DNA of 64,000 nucleotides, taken from the NCBI RefSeq assembly GCF_001553345.1, contig NZ_KQ960771.1, forward strand, positions 1 through 64,000. The letters are read 5' to 3'. This document shows positions 17,414 through 25,925 of this stretch, in pieces (position 1 is the stretch's first letter; each line of letters begins with the position of its first letter). This DNA comes from Veillonella sp. DNF00869. GTDB lineage: Bacteria > Bacillota > Negativicutes > Veillonellales > Veillonellaceae. The notes beneath the pieces were generated by a model. It was not told the origin of the DNA, did no database searches, and worked only from the letters and a program-made list of their open reading frames with translations. Made by a program: the position numbers and the translations under genes.

Positions 17414-19300
17414 ATGATGCCACCAGAGTTAGAAGAACCGCATCAAGGGCTCGGTTCAAGACAGAAAAAACGTATTATAGGAGTCAAACCAGGTCAGTTT
17501 GTGAAAGGCCTTGACGGGCTAAAAGGGTTAGCCATTCTAGGGGTCACGATCTTTCATTTATTTCCCCATGCAGCCAGTGGCGGGTTCATGGGGGTTTCCC
17601 TTTTCTTTGTCTTATCGGGATATTTATTAGCTTTTACCACAAATCAACAATGGAAGGTGGGAAATTACAGCATTTCCAAATTTTTTCAGCGTAGAGCAGA
17701 GCGGATTCTTATCCCCTTAGTGTTGATGGTGACGGTCATATTAGGGCTATGGCATTTGCTATTACCTGAAAAATTAGCGGGCATACGTCCAGAAGTGATT
17801 TCCATTTTGCTGGGGTATAATAACTGGTGGCAAATTGCACAAAATGCGGACTATTTTACCCGTTTAGTAAACACATCGCCATTCACCCATATGTGGTTCT
17901 TAGGGGTAGAAATTCAATATATTGTCATTTGGCCAATTCTATTTTGGATCTATACAGCACTGAAAAGACAATGGAGTTATACCATCGGTCTAGTATGGAT
18001 GTTGGTGTTAGCATTAGGTTCCTCTGTCATTATGCCTCTACTATATACAGAGGGCATGGACGTATCTCGTTTTTATTACGGCACAGACACACGGCTATTC
18101 GCGTTGCTATTGGGCGCCTTTTTGGGATTGCACCGGAGTGAACAAAAACTATATCCTTTGGGCACTATGAAAGGAAATGTCATCAGCAGTGTACTTCTAC
18201 TGGTAGGTATCATTGTAACAGTGCTAGGGTACATCTATTTAGATGGGCAAAGCCCTTCTCTTTACACCTATGGCATGGTAGCATTTACTTGTCTATTTGG
18301 TTTCATGGTGTGGTTAGTAGAACGTCCTAACACGCCACTTGGAAAACTGGTTGATGTGCCACTCCTTGCATGGTTTGGTAAACATAGTTATGGATTATTT
18401 TTATGGCAATATCCAATGATTTATCTCTTTGAACATATGGGTTTCATGGAATATTTTGCATCACCCATAGCCTACTATATCGTTTTAGTCTCGGCCATCA
18501 TAGGCCTTACACTTTGGTCTGAAGCGGTGACGAATTGGTGTGTCCGTCAACATAGTGTCCGTGCCATTGTGGATGTCGTTCGTTCCTACTATGTGAAAGT
18601 TGTTTCTATCGTAGGGGCTATTTGTATTGTCCTAGGTATCTATGCATTTGCTACAGCATCAGAAGAGAAGCAACAAGACGTGACTGAATTGCAAGTGCGA
18701 TTGGCGAAGAATGCAGAATCCCAAGCTGCAGAAAATGCGAAGGTAATCGATTTGTCTACTGTCAGTGATCCACAAGATATGGTGCATATGGCAGCCATTG
18801 GTGATTCCGTCATGCTTGGTTCCGCGCATGCATTACGAAAGGACTTTGCAGGTATACAAATTGATGCCAAAGTATCTCGCTATGTAGGAGCAGGTTTAGG
18901 GATTGCAAAGCAAATGGATGCTAAGCAACAATTAGGCAATGCGGTCCTTATTGGCCTTGGTACGAATGGTCCCATTACAGGCTATTATGAAGATGAAACA
19001 AAAGCATTGGTGCAGTATTTAGGGTCCAATCGTCAGATTTTCTGGGTCAACAATTATGCGCCAGGCATCCAATGGATTGAAGCCAATAATACATACTTAA
19101 CTAAGCTTGCCAAAGAACATCCGAATGTGCATATCATCGACTGGGCTAGCCTAGCAGCAAAACATCGTGACTGGCTTGGAGATGACGGTATCCATCCGAA
19201 TGATACAGGAGTGAAAGAATACTCTAAATTTATCCATGATGAAGTAAAAAAAGTATTGCTCCAACAAGCAGAAACAAATAAAAAACAGAAAAAGCGCTAA
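17414..19300 (+). CDS. OatA-like O-acetyltransferase (acyltransferase 3 + SGNH domain)
   Basis: The 628-residue protein combines about ten membrane helices of the acyltransferase-3 family (from GLDGLKGLAILGVTIFHLFP, residues 32-51, with the catalytic-type His) and an extracytoplasmic SGNH hydrolase domain. The SGNH part has GDS (463-465, nucleophile Ser465), a GTNGPITG block III, and DGIH (591-594) with the Asp-His pair. This is the plan of OatA, which moves acetyl groups from cytosol to peptidoglycan and gives lysozyme resistance. A surface polysaccharide acceptor is also possible. ATGs at 17414 and 17417 follow GAAGGGAAG. The gene is monocistronic between two terminators. Confidence 0.88.
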   Translation: MMPPELEEPHQGLGSRQKKRIIGVKPGQFVKGLDGLKGLAILGVTIFHLFPHAASGGFMGVSLFFVLSGYLLAFTTNQQWKVGNYSISKFFQRRAERILIPLVLMVTVILGLWHLLLPEKLAGIRPEVISILLGYNNWWQIAQNADYFTRLVNTSPFTHMWFLGVEIQYIVIWPILFWIYTALKRQWSYTIGLVWMLVLALGSSVIMPLLYTEGMDVSRFYYGTDTRLFALLLGAFLGLHRSEQKLYPLGTMKGNVISSVLLLVGIIVTVLGYIYLDGQSPSLYTYGMVAFTCLFGFMVWLVERPNTPLGKLVDVPLLAWFGKHSYGLFLWQYPMIYLFEHMGFMEYFASPIAYYIVLVSAIIGLTLWSEAVTNWCVRQHSVRAIVDVVRSYYVKVVSIVGAICIVLGIYAFATASEEKQQDVTELQVRLAKNAESQAAENAKVIDLSTVSDPQDMVHMAAIGDSVMLGSAHALRKDFAGIQIDAKVSRYVGAGLGIAKQMDAKQQLGNAVLIGLGTNGPITGYYEDETKALVQYLGSNRQIFWVNNYAPGIQWIEANNTYLTKLAKEHPNVHIIDWASLAAKHRDWLGDDGIHPNDTGVKEYSKFIHDEVKKVLLQQAETNKKQKKR

Positions 19301-19346
19301 GCACTTATCTTACGATAAGAGGAATTAGCTAGACATGCCAATATAT

Positions 19347-19398
19347 AAGGGTTGTAACAATATGTAGATTCTACATCTTTGTTACGACCCTTTTTTGA
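19347..19398 (+). terminator. Rho-independent terminator after the O-acetyltransferase gene
   Basis: A 14-bp inverted repeat with one mismatch or wobble, AAGGGTTGTAACAA (19347-19360) with TTGTTACGACCCTT (19379-19392), ends in six T. The loop holds a small GTAGA/TCTAC hairpin. Confidence 0.88.
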
Positions 19399-19403
19399 TT
19401 AAT

Positions 19404-19448
19404 TACTCCTAAAATAGCACTACTAGTCAACGTTGACTGGTAGGAGTG
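19404..19448 (+). promoter_or_regulatory. Nested palindrome upstream of the pilus operon
   Basis: AGTCAACGTTGACT (19425-19438) is a perfect 14-bp palindrome. It sits between TACTCCTA (19404-19411) and TAGGAGT (19441-19447), which can also pair, and CACTACTAG can compete for GGTAGGAGTG. TTGACT inside it looks like a -35, but I see no matching -10. It may be an operator or a structured leader for pilB, or a second weak terminator (TTTT follows). Confidence 0.45.
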
Positions 19449-19511
19449 TTTTCTAGGGTTTTAGAGGATGCATAGAGAAATCCTAAGTACGCAAGTAAAG
19501 GAGGTGAAATT

Positions 19512-20525
19512 ATGTACCATGTGGAGATTGAGCTGGATCATTTCTTTCAGCGTGCCTATGAAAGTGGAGCCAGTGATATGCATTTTGATGCCTTAGAAAA
19601 AGAGGTGCAAGTTCGATTCCGCTTGGATGGCCGTTTGCAAGAGATAGATCGGATTCCCATGCCAGAAGGTGAGCAGTTGATGAATCGTTTGAAAGTCTTA
19701 GGATCTTTAGATATTAGTGAAAAAAGATTACCTCAAGATGGGCGGTATGTGTGGACCCATGGAAATCACTCAGGAACGATACGTATGTCTTCCTTACCGT
19801 CTGTGTATGGTGAAAGTCTTGTATGCCGACTCTTTTGGCATGATGAACAAATAAAATCCTTAGAAGAATTAGGGATGCCTGTTCATATCAGTGCAGAGGT
19901 ACGCAGGTTATTGGCACGCCCACATGGATTACTGCTTGTGTGTGGGCCTACAGGGTCTGGTAAAAGTTCTACCTTGTATGCATTATTACAAGAACTTAAT
20001 GGAGAAGAGGAGCAAATCATTACCTTGGAGCATCCAGTGGAACGTATCGTAGAAAAAGCCGTTCAAATTGGTGTACAGCCACAGATTGGCATGACTTTCA
20101 GTAAGGGATTACGTGCTATTTTACGGCATGACCCAGACACCATAGTAGTTGGTGAAATTCGTGACCAAGAAACGGCGCAGCTAGCGGTACAGGCAGCGCT
20201 TACGGGGCATCGTGTGCTCTCCACAATTCATACGAACCATGCCCTCGGTGTGGTGGAACGATTGGTAGATATGGGTGTAGAAGACTATCTTGTACGTGCC
20301 ACCTTGACCGGTGTTATCTCGCAACGATTGGTACGAACGCTAGTAGATGGAGCGTATCATGGTCGTTGTGGATTGTATGAGTTACTAGCTATTCCGAATC
20401 ATGATTGTCATTGGCAACAGCTAGATTCCTATCTGCTTTGTTCTTTGGAAGAGTCAGCTCGCCGAGCGATCGAGGAAGGTTTGACTACGGAAGAAGAGGT
20501 ACTTCGTGTGGGGGTAGTACTATGA
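19512..20525 (+). CDS. pilB: Type IV pilus assembly ATPase, PilB/GspE family (short form)
   Basis: This 337-residue secretion ATPase would power pilus extension. Walker A GPTGSGKSS is at residues 145-153, followed by an Asp box, the Walker B region DTIVVGEIRDQETAQLA and the His box (LSTIHTNHA). The first residues align with the N2 domain (DHFFQRAYESGASDMHFD); the N1 domain of full-length PilB (usually over 500 residues) is missing. The tetracysteine zinc motif normally before GRxGLYELL is also absent; only HGRCGLYELL remains. That size is closer to ComGA. AAAGGAGGTG lies 7 bases before the ATG. It opens an operon with pilT, pilC, a pilin and a peptidase. Confidence 0.85.
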   Translation: MYHVEIELDHFFQRAYESGASDMHFDALEKEVQVRFRLDGRLQEIDRIPMPEGEQLMNRLKVLGSLDISEKRLPQDGRYVWTHGNHSGTIRMSSLPSVYGESLVCRLFWHDEQIKSLEELGMPVHISAEVRRLLARPHGLLLVCGPTGSGKSSTLYALLQELNGEEEQIITLEHPVERIVEKAVQIGVQPQIGMTFSKGLRAILRHDPDTIVVGEIRDQETAQLAVQAALTGHRVLSTIHTNHALGVVERLVDMGVEDYLVRATLTGVISQRLVRTLVDGAYHGRCGLYELLAIPNHDCHWQQLDSYLLCSLEESARRAIEEGLTTEEEVLRVGVVL

Positions 20526-21514
20526 TTTGGTCACAGGTATTACACGAAGCTATCAAGCGAGGGGCTACAGATATTCATGTACAAAGTGGTACGGTCTTTT
20601 GGCGCTTGGGCATGGACGTAGTACCTACAGAGTACCACTTATCTGATGAAGACATGCTAACGTTTCTAACCGACCAAGTACATACCATATCGGATACTAT
20701 GATGTCCTATGATGGAGCCATGACCTTTGAAGGCTTACGCATTCGGGTTCATCTATTCCGTTGGCGTTCTGGTTGGGGCGGTACCTTACGTATTTTGTAT
20801 CCCCCTAAAACAGGTCTCGATACATCGGAAGAGGGCAATTTATTGCGCCGTATATCTTCTTTCAAAGAAGGTTTAGTCATTATCGCTGGTGCTACTGGTT
20901 CAGGAAAATCTTACACTCTTACCTCTTGTTTAATGCACATCAATGAAAGTATGCGACGCCATATTATTACACTAGAAGACCCCATAGAATATGTATTGGA
21001 ACATCAACAGTCCTTAATACATCAACGGGAGTTGCATACACACTTTCATCATATGGCAGACGGTATTCGAGATGCATTGCGAGAAGATCCAGATGTGATT
21101 TTAATCGGTGAGGTACGGGATAAGGAAACATTGGAAGCGGCACTACATGCGGCGGAAACGGGGCATCTCGTATTTGCTACCTTGCATACGCAACGTGCTA
21201 CTATGTCCATTAATCGGATGATTTCCATGTTTCCAGCACACCAACAAGAGGAAGTGCGGACACAACTTTCACAGATATTACGAGCCGTCATCTGCCAACG
21301 ACTGGTTGTTATCGACGATAGATTTATACCGGTACGAGACATTTTAATTAATACCCCTGCAGTGGCTAATTTGATACGGCAACGAAAGGAACCGCAAATT
21401 GTATCCATACAAGAAACACAAAGGCCGATGAAGACCCTGGAAATGGCAGTAGCTGAGCTACGGTCTATTTATGGCTCATCGCCAATATTAGAGTCAGTAT
21501 TACAGGTAAATTAG
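20522..21514 (+). CDS. pilT: Type IV pilus retraction ATPase PilT
   Basis: This 330-residue ATPase depolymerises pili for retraction, twitching and DNA uptake. Walker A GATGSGKSY is at 123-131, the Walker B region is DALREDPDVILIGEVRD, and the His box FATLHTQRA follows. A PilT-type C-terminal AVANLIRQRK corresponds to the AIRNLIRE signature. The frame is open further upstream, but the ATG at 20522 overlaps the pilB stop (ATGA) and gives the normal N terminus (IWSQVLHEAIKRGATDIHV). Coupling of extension and retraction motors in adjacent genes supports a true pilus rather than a type II secretion system. Confidence 0.9.
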   Translation: MIWSQVLHEAIKRGATDIHVQSGTVFWRLGMDVVPTEYHLSDEDMLTFLTDQVHTISDTMMSYDGAMTFEGLRIRVHLFRWRSGWGGTLRILYPPKTGLDTSEEGNLLRRISSFKEGLVIIAGATGSGKSYTLTSCLMHINESMRRHIITLEDPIEYVLEHQQSLIHQRELHTHFHHMADGIRDALREDPDVILIGEVRDKETLEAALHAAETGHLVFATLHTQRATMSINRMISMFPAHQQEEVRTQLSQILRAVICQRLVVIDDRFIPVRDILINTPAVANLIRQRKEPQIVSIQETQRPMKTLEMAVAELRSIYGSSPILESVLQVN

Positions 21515-21526
21515 TGGAGAACATCT

Positions 21527-22702
21527 ATGAGTTGGTATACGTATGAAGGATTTACGACGGATAAAAAAATAGTGTCAGGCAAAGTATGGGGGGACTCTGA
21601 AGAGGAAGTACAGGCAAAGCTAACCTATCAATCGATAACGCCTATTCACTTGGAATGTCTTGTTGTGAAGACAAGAAAACAGCAATGGAAAGCAGCTCAT
21701 ATGATTCACTTTGCCTATCGATTACATATGTTGTTGGGCGCAGGTATTTCTTTACGAAAAGCCTTAGATATGATGGTCAATACGAAAGGCTCTACCATCC
21801 CTTATGAAGATATTCGTGAAGATGTAGGACGTGGCATGACACTATCAAAGAGTTTATCCAAGTACCAGTGCCCTATCATTGTCACCACTATACTGCAGGC
21901 GGGGGAAGCATCAGGAACCCTAGTTGAATCATTAGGCATGATTCAAAGTATGTACGAAGAAGAGCATCGATTACGCCAACAATTAGTATCAGCTATTACA
22001 TACCCATCATTTTTGGTGGTACTTATGATAGTATTTGTAGGTGTTGCAGTAGGTTTTATTTTACCGCAATTTAAATCTGTCTTCGAGAGCATGCAAATCG
22101 AATTGCCACCGCTTACAGCAGCTCTTTTTGCAGGAGGCACATGGTTACAACAAAAAGGAGTGTATCTCCTGGTTATTTTACTAATATTCGGTATGGTTTT
22201 ATGGAAATCGTACGAACGAGAATCTGTGAAATTCAGTGTGCATCGTAAGGTTTGGCTATGTATGGCACAAAGGGAATGGCTTATGGCGTATACGATGGTA
22301 CGCATGTGTCAGATTTGGAAGCTACTTTTAAAAAGCGGTATACCTTTGTTACAACTGTTGGATATGACAGAATCGCTGTGGGGCAACCGCTGGGCAAGTG
22401 CGCTACAAAAAGAGGTGAAAACTCGTATTTCCCAAGGGCATGGATTTACGGATTCATTAGAAAAGGTGCAATTAGGAACTTCTTTTTTATGGGATTTGCT
22501 TCGTATCGGAGAAGAAACGGGTGACCTAGAAAGTATGTTAGACCAAGGGCATGCGTATTATAAGGGGATTTTGGACCGGACTGTGAAACGAGGAGAACAA
22601 TTATTAGAACCTATTATGCTCAGCATTATGGGCAGTATAATCGCTTTACTTGTGGTAGCAGTAATGTTACCGATGTTTAATTCAATTTCAGCCATTCAAT
22701 AG
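21527..22702 (+). CDS. pilC: Type IV pilus inner-membrane platform protein PilC/GspF
   Basis: The 391-residue protein has two tandem T2SSF domains. The first (about residues 65-180) has MIHFAYRLHMLLGAGISLRKALD, then a membrane pair near VLMIVFVGVAVGFILPQF. The second (about 255-380) ends with a membrane helix (MLSIMGSIIALLVVAVMLPMFN). The N-terminal WYTYEGFTTDKKIVSGKVWG is the typical cytoplasmic start of PilC. It couples the ATPases to pilin assembly. It follows pilT by 12 bases and precedes the major pilin. Confidence 0.92.
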   Translation: MSWYTYEGFTTDKKIVSGKVWGDSEEEVQAKLTYQSITPIHLECLVVKTRKQQWKAAHMIHFAYRLHMLLGAGISLRKALDMMVNTKGSTIPYEDIREDVGRGMTLSKSLSKYQCPIIVTTILQAGEASGTLVESLGMIQSMYEEEHRLRQQLVSAITYPSFLVVLMIVFVGVAVGFILPQFKSVFESMQIELPPLTAALFAGGTWLQQKGVYLLVILLIFGMVLWKSYERESVKFSVHRKVWLCMAQREWLMAYTMVRMCQIWKLLLKSGIPLLQLLDMTESLWGNRWASALQKEVKTRISQGHGFTDSLEKVQLGTSFLWDLLRIGEETGDLESMLDQGHAYYKGILDRTVKRGEQLLEPIMLSIMGSIIALLVVAVMLPMFNSISAIQ

Positions 22703-22710
22703 GAGGAATT

Positions 22711-23088
22711 ATGGAAGCATTTCGACAACGTTTGTCTTTTCGACAACGGAAGCAACAAGATGGATTTACCTTAGTGGAATTAATGGTTGTGGTAGCAGTC
22801 ATTGCCATTTTAGCATCCTTGGCAATGCCACAGTTTTTAAATGCCTCAAACAAGGCGAAGGAAGCAAAAATTAAATCAGATGTTACAACGATTTCTAATG
22901 CAGCACAGTTGTATATGATGGAACAATCTACCGATACAGTACCTACGGTAGAGACATTGTACAAAGAAGGCTATTTAACAGAACATGTGAAAACTCCTAA
23001 GGGTGGAGAATATACAGTCACCAGTGTACAAAATGAAGGTGGTAAAGGTAAACATATTGCTGTCACTGCACCTGATGCGGCTAATTAA
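22711..23088 (+). CDS. pilA: Type IV major pilin (prepilin)
   Basis: This 125-residue prepilin has a basic leader and the cleavage site QDG/FTLVELMVVVAVIAILA. Cleavage after Gly18 leaves Phe1 and Glu5 of the mature pilin. The hydrophobic stretch after it is the assembly helix. The leader of 18 residues is longer than in classical type IVa pilins. The small C-terminal domain (about 80 residues after the helix) has no Cys pair. GGAGGAATT precedes the start. The neighbouring peptidase gene would process it. Confidence 0.92.
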   Translation: MEAFRQRLSFRQRKQQDGFTLVELMVVVAVIAILASLAMPQFLNASNKAKEAKIKSDVTTISNAAQLYMMEQSTDTVPTVETLYKEGYLTEHVKTPKGGEYTVTSVQNEGGKGKHIAVTAPDAAN

Positions 23089-23110
23089 TTAGTTGAAGGA
23101 AGAGGGAAAT

Positions 23111-23722
23111 ATGGTGTATGTATTAGGAGGTATTGCAGGTATCACAGGAGTTGCAAGCCTCTATCTCATTGTTTCTTGGACCTATATGAAAACACATAGT
23201 ATGTGGTGCCTTATGTCCATTTTTGCTCATGTCATAGGGACAGTAGGGCTTTGCTATGCCTATCAAGTTGGATACATTACGAATATCTATGAACTGGCAC
23301 TTCTTTATATGCTGGAGGTAACGCTCTTTTGGGGATCAACCATCGATAAGCTATATTATATTCTTCCCGATGAGGGAGCTATTCTAATTTGTATATGTGG
23401 ATTTGTTTACCAGTGGATAGGTAATGGTGATGTATTGATGATAGTAGTCAATGCCCTCTGTATGGGCGGATTGTGGTGGTCATTGCGGTGGTTTAGCCGT
23501 GGTGGTGTGGGATTAGGTGACATCAAATGGTTGATGGCCATTAGTTGTTGGCTCACATCAGTGGAATGTTTGGCATTATGCGGACTTTCCTCTGTCATTG
23601 GCATCTTGTACAGTTGTGTGTGGCGTGTTACATCTCCGAATCATACCTATATTCCCTTTGGCCCTTCTTTCAGTATGGCAACCATATTACTATTCATATG
23701 CCCTGTAGGGAGGTGGCTTTAG
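23111..23722 (+). CDS. pilD: Prepilin peptidase (A24 family)
   Basis: This 203-residue, multi-helix aspartic peptidase cleaves and probably does not methylate prepilins. The catalytic Asp pair is seen in STIDKLYYILPDEG and GLGDIKW (the GxGDxK motif). The N-terminal CxxC methylase module of long PilD proteins is missing, as in short ComC-like peptidases. The ATG at 23111, with GAAGGAAGAGGG before it, is preferred over the TTG at 23093. It ends by overlapping the next pseudopilin gene by one base. Confidence 0.88.
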   Translation: MVYVLGGIAGITGVASLYLIVSWTYMKTHSMWCLMSIFAHVIGTVGLCYAYQVGYITNIYELALLYMLEVTLFWGSTIDKLYYILPDEGAILICICGFVYQWIGNGDVLMIVVNALCMGGLWWSLRWFSRGGVGLGDIKWLMAISCWLTSVECLALCGLSSVIGILYSCVWRVTSPNHTYIPFGPSFSMATILLFICPVGRWL

Positions 23723-24186
23723 TGAAAAGCCAAGAGAATATAGAAGGGTCCTTATTAGTGGAAGTTTTACTATATATGACTATTTTTTCTCTTGTTATAG
23801 GCATGGTTTTATTATTACATAATGAAGAGCAACGAGAGTATCATGTATTTGATCGAGAAGGTCGTATCTTATTTGCCCATGTGAAACGTATGCAACTTGC
23901 TACTTTGTATGGAAACTTACAGAATAATAATGGTGCCAATCGTGTTGTCCTAGAGCGTATGCGATATGGATATATTAATACAAATAACTCTTTAGTGTAC
24001 CGTAATTTACCAGAATCTATGCATATCGAATTTACTGGAACTTACCCCAGTATTCGATTTACAGCTCATAAAGGAGTTGGGAAAGTATTTACTGTTACAT
24101 TAGTAGATGATCTAATTCGCTATAAACGTACATTCATTTTTGCCCGTCAATCAGGGCGTATACGTTGGGAGGAATCAAAATTTTGA
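23722..24186 (+). CDS. Pseudopilin (minor pilin)
   Basis: The 154-residue protein has a prepilin-type start: EG/SLLVEVLLYMTIFSLVIGMVLLLH, with cleavage after Gly9 and Glu at +5. A GTG start at 23722 overlaps the pilD stop, and GGGAGGTGG is at the correct spacing. The rest is a small, beta-rich soluble domain. It resembles ComGD/GspH-like minor pilins, which cap or start the fibre. The exact family cannot be assigned by eye. Confidence 0.75.
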   Translation: MKSQENIEGSLLVEVLLYMTIFSLVIGMVLLLHNEEQREYHVFDREGRILFAHVKRMQLATLYGNLQNNNGANRVVLERMRYGYINTNNSLVYRNLPESMHIEFTGTYPSIRFTAHKGVGKVFTVTLVDDLIRYKRTFIFARQSGRIRWEESKF

Positions 24187-24539
24187 AACTAAAAGAGGAA
24201 GGATTTCTCTATATGGATGTATTGGCTTCGTTGTTTGTAATGAGTCTATTATGTTCAACTTTATTCGTACTCATGATGAGCAGTATCCAACAATATGGAA
24301 AAATGATGGAAGAAGATAGAATATTACAAGCTATGATTTTGTATATGGAAGAGGGGAAGGCTAGTTGGGCACATGGACAGATTCCGGAGTCTGGTGAACC
24401 ACCAACTGTGGGAACAACTACTTTTCAGCGTAAGACAGAAATAAATCAAGAAGGAGTACGTATATTAATGGTAATAGCCTATCGTCATGGTGAAGAAATA
24501 CATCGGTTCACTACTTATTTATTGCCTTCTAGCCAATGA
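24183..24539 (+). CDS. Pseudopilin (minor pilin)
   Basis: The 118-residue protein starts KLKEEG/FLYMDVLASLFVMSLLCSTLFVLMMSS, a prepilin leader and helix with Asp instead of Glu at +5. The start is a TTG at 24183 that overlaps the previous stop (TTGA), with GGGAGG 9 bases upstream. The ORF can be extended to a TTG at 24165, but no ribosome site supports it. A small soluble domain follows the helix. Confidence 0.68.
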   Translation: MKLKEEGFLYMDVLASLFVMSLLCSTLFVLMMSSIQQYGKMMEEDRILQAMILYMEEGKASWAHGQIPESGEPPTVGTTTFQRKTEINQEGVRILMVIAYRHGEEIHRFTTYLLPSSQ

Positions 24540-24674
24540 GATACATCATCAAGATGACGAAAGAGGCAAACTGAAAATATAGTGCAGTTATCTGATATAG
24601 ATTAAAAAACGAATTGTTATGATTTCGAGATAAGTATATAAAAAATTGTGATGTGCAATGGCGAGGTAAAATGC

Positions 24675-25280
24675 ATGGGTATGGTATTACGCTTGAAAAA
24701 GACGAGGACTTTTTGTTGGATACCCAAGGGTAAACAGGGAACAGCAGGATTTTTACTGGTGGAAGCAGTATTAGGAAGTCTGTTATTAATGACCATCGTA
24801 ACAGGTTTTTTCTTAATCACATCACATAGTGTGAAGTGGATACATATGTTGCATCATCGTCATGAGTTGCTGTTAGATGCTAGGTTTAGTCGTATACAGA
24901 TTATGAATCGCCTTCGCTATAGTGAGAAAAGACCGATAGTTAGTAAAGATGGGTCATGGCTAGTATCTCCATCAAACTGGAGGATACGCGTCTATCAAGA
25001 TGCCTTTGTGACCATATTATCTGATGGACAATTGCAGGATATTACAGAAAATGAAATTAGTCCCAAGATTGGAAAAATACATGTGTTTCCGCAAGGGTCT
25101 ACATTTTTTCAGGAACGATCAGATGGTCTTGTTGACTTACATTGGTATTCAGAGGTACGTCCCTATTGGCGGCGAGATCATATTCAACTTATGGAAGGTG
25201 GACAGAACCGATATCATGTACAGACAGGCATTCTGCCGTATGCCACCTATCTTCAGAGATTACAACATATAGCAAAGTAA
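24675..25280 (+). CDS. Pseudopilin (minor pilin)
   Basis: The 201-residue protein has a leader of about 25 residues rich in basic amino acids and a cleavage site GTAG/FLLVEAVLGSLLLMTIVTGFFLI with Glu at +5. The ATG at 24675 is favoured by GCGAGGT 8 bases upstream; the frame opens at 24648. The soluble part (about 150 residues) is longer than in its neighbours, which fits a GspJ/PilW-like minor pilin. A 135-base gap separates it from the previous gene; I see no promoter in it. Confidence 0.7.
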   Translation: MGMVLRLKKTRTFCWIPKGKQGTAGFLLVEAVLGSLLLMTIVTGFFLITSHSVKWIHMLHHRHELLLDARFSRIQIMNRLRYSEKRPIVSKDGSWLVSPSNWRIRVYQDAFVTILSDGQLQDITENEISPKIGKIHVFPQGSTFFQERSDGLVDLHWYSEVRPYWRRDHIQLMEGGQNRYHVQTGILPYATYLQRLQHIAK

Positions 25281-25297
25281 GTTGGTACTTTGTCATA

Positions 25298-25363
25298 ATA
25301 GATAGAAATACGCATATGAGCAGAAATACTAAGCATACATGTTAATATGCATAATCTATCTAT
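25298..25363. repeat. Nested inverted repeat in a pilus-cluster gap
   Basis: ATAGATAG (25298-25305) pairs with CTATCTAT (25356-25363), and inside it GCATAT (25312-25317) pairs with ATATGC (25345-25350). No T-tract follows. It fills most of the 193-base gap between two pilus genes and might be a processing hairpin or regulatory site. The rest of the gap shows nothing I can name. Confidence 0.35.
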
Positions 25364-25473
25364 AGGGTTATGAATTATGTCAGAAGCCGTAAAATATATA
25401 CAAAAAAACAGTTAGTTAGAAATAGATGCTTGTAGAGCACTTATATTAGGTAATGTATGCGAGGTTAACTATT

Positions 25474-25914
25474 ATGTTGCGCTGGAAAGGGCAAAAGAAA
25501 AATGGCTTTGTATCATACATGATATTACTAATAGCGATGATGACCATTGGTACTTGGGTGGCTTGGCTACATACGATGCAGATTACGTATCAAAGCATGA
25601 TGGATGAATATCGTTTTGTTCGATGTCAATATGGCATAGAGCGAGGCATAGTATTAGGTACAAATAAAAAATTCTTTTTAGCTCATCAAAAGGAAATAAC
25701 TGGTAGTGGTTCACCGAAATATGTACTAGAAGAAACGGATACGGAGCGGATTGAGGCTATTTTATATAAAGAACAAGAAGAGCAACTTTATTGTTTACGG
25801 CTCTTATGTACTGATGTAGAAACAGAAACGAATATAAAAAAAGATGTATACATTAAGACCATATATAAAAATGACATATTAGAGACGATACAAATAGAAT
25901 GGGTCAGAGAGTAA
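25474..25914 (+). CDS. Pilus-cluster protein with prepilin-like N terminus
   Basis: The 146-residue protein begins RWKGQKKNG/FVSYMILLIAMMTIGTWVAWLH, a basic leader and one hydrophobic helix like a prepilin, but with Met in place of Glu at +5. It could be a PilX-like minor pilin or a simple membrane protein. The rest is rich in Glu and Lys with two Cys (CRYG-like and CLRLLC). The ATG at 25474 follows GCGAGG. It is next to the PilM-like gene, so it belongs to the pilus cluster. No specific function is assigned. Confidence 0.55.
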   Translation: MLRWKGQKKNGFVSYMILLIAMMTIGTWVAWLHTMQITYQSMMDEYRFVRCQYGIERGIVLGTNKKFFLAHQKEITGSGSPKYVLEETDTERIEAILYKEQEEQLYCLRLLCTDVETETNIKKDVYIKTIYKNDILETIQIEWVRE

Positions 25915-25925
25915 GGAGGTTTGTA

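Noticed and set aside
22252..22524. 90-residue ORF inside pilC
   Set aside because: Out-of-frame shadow of the T2SSF domain without a ribosome site.
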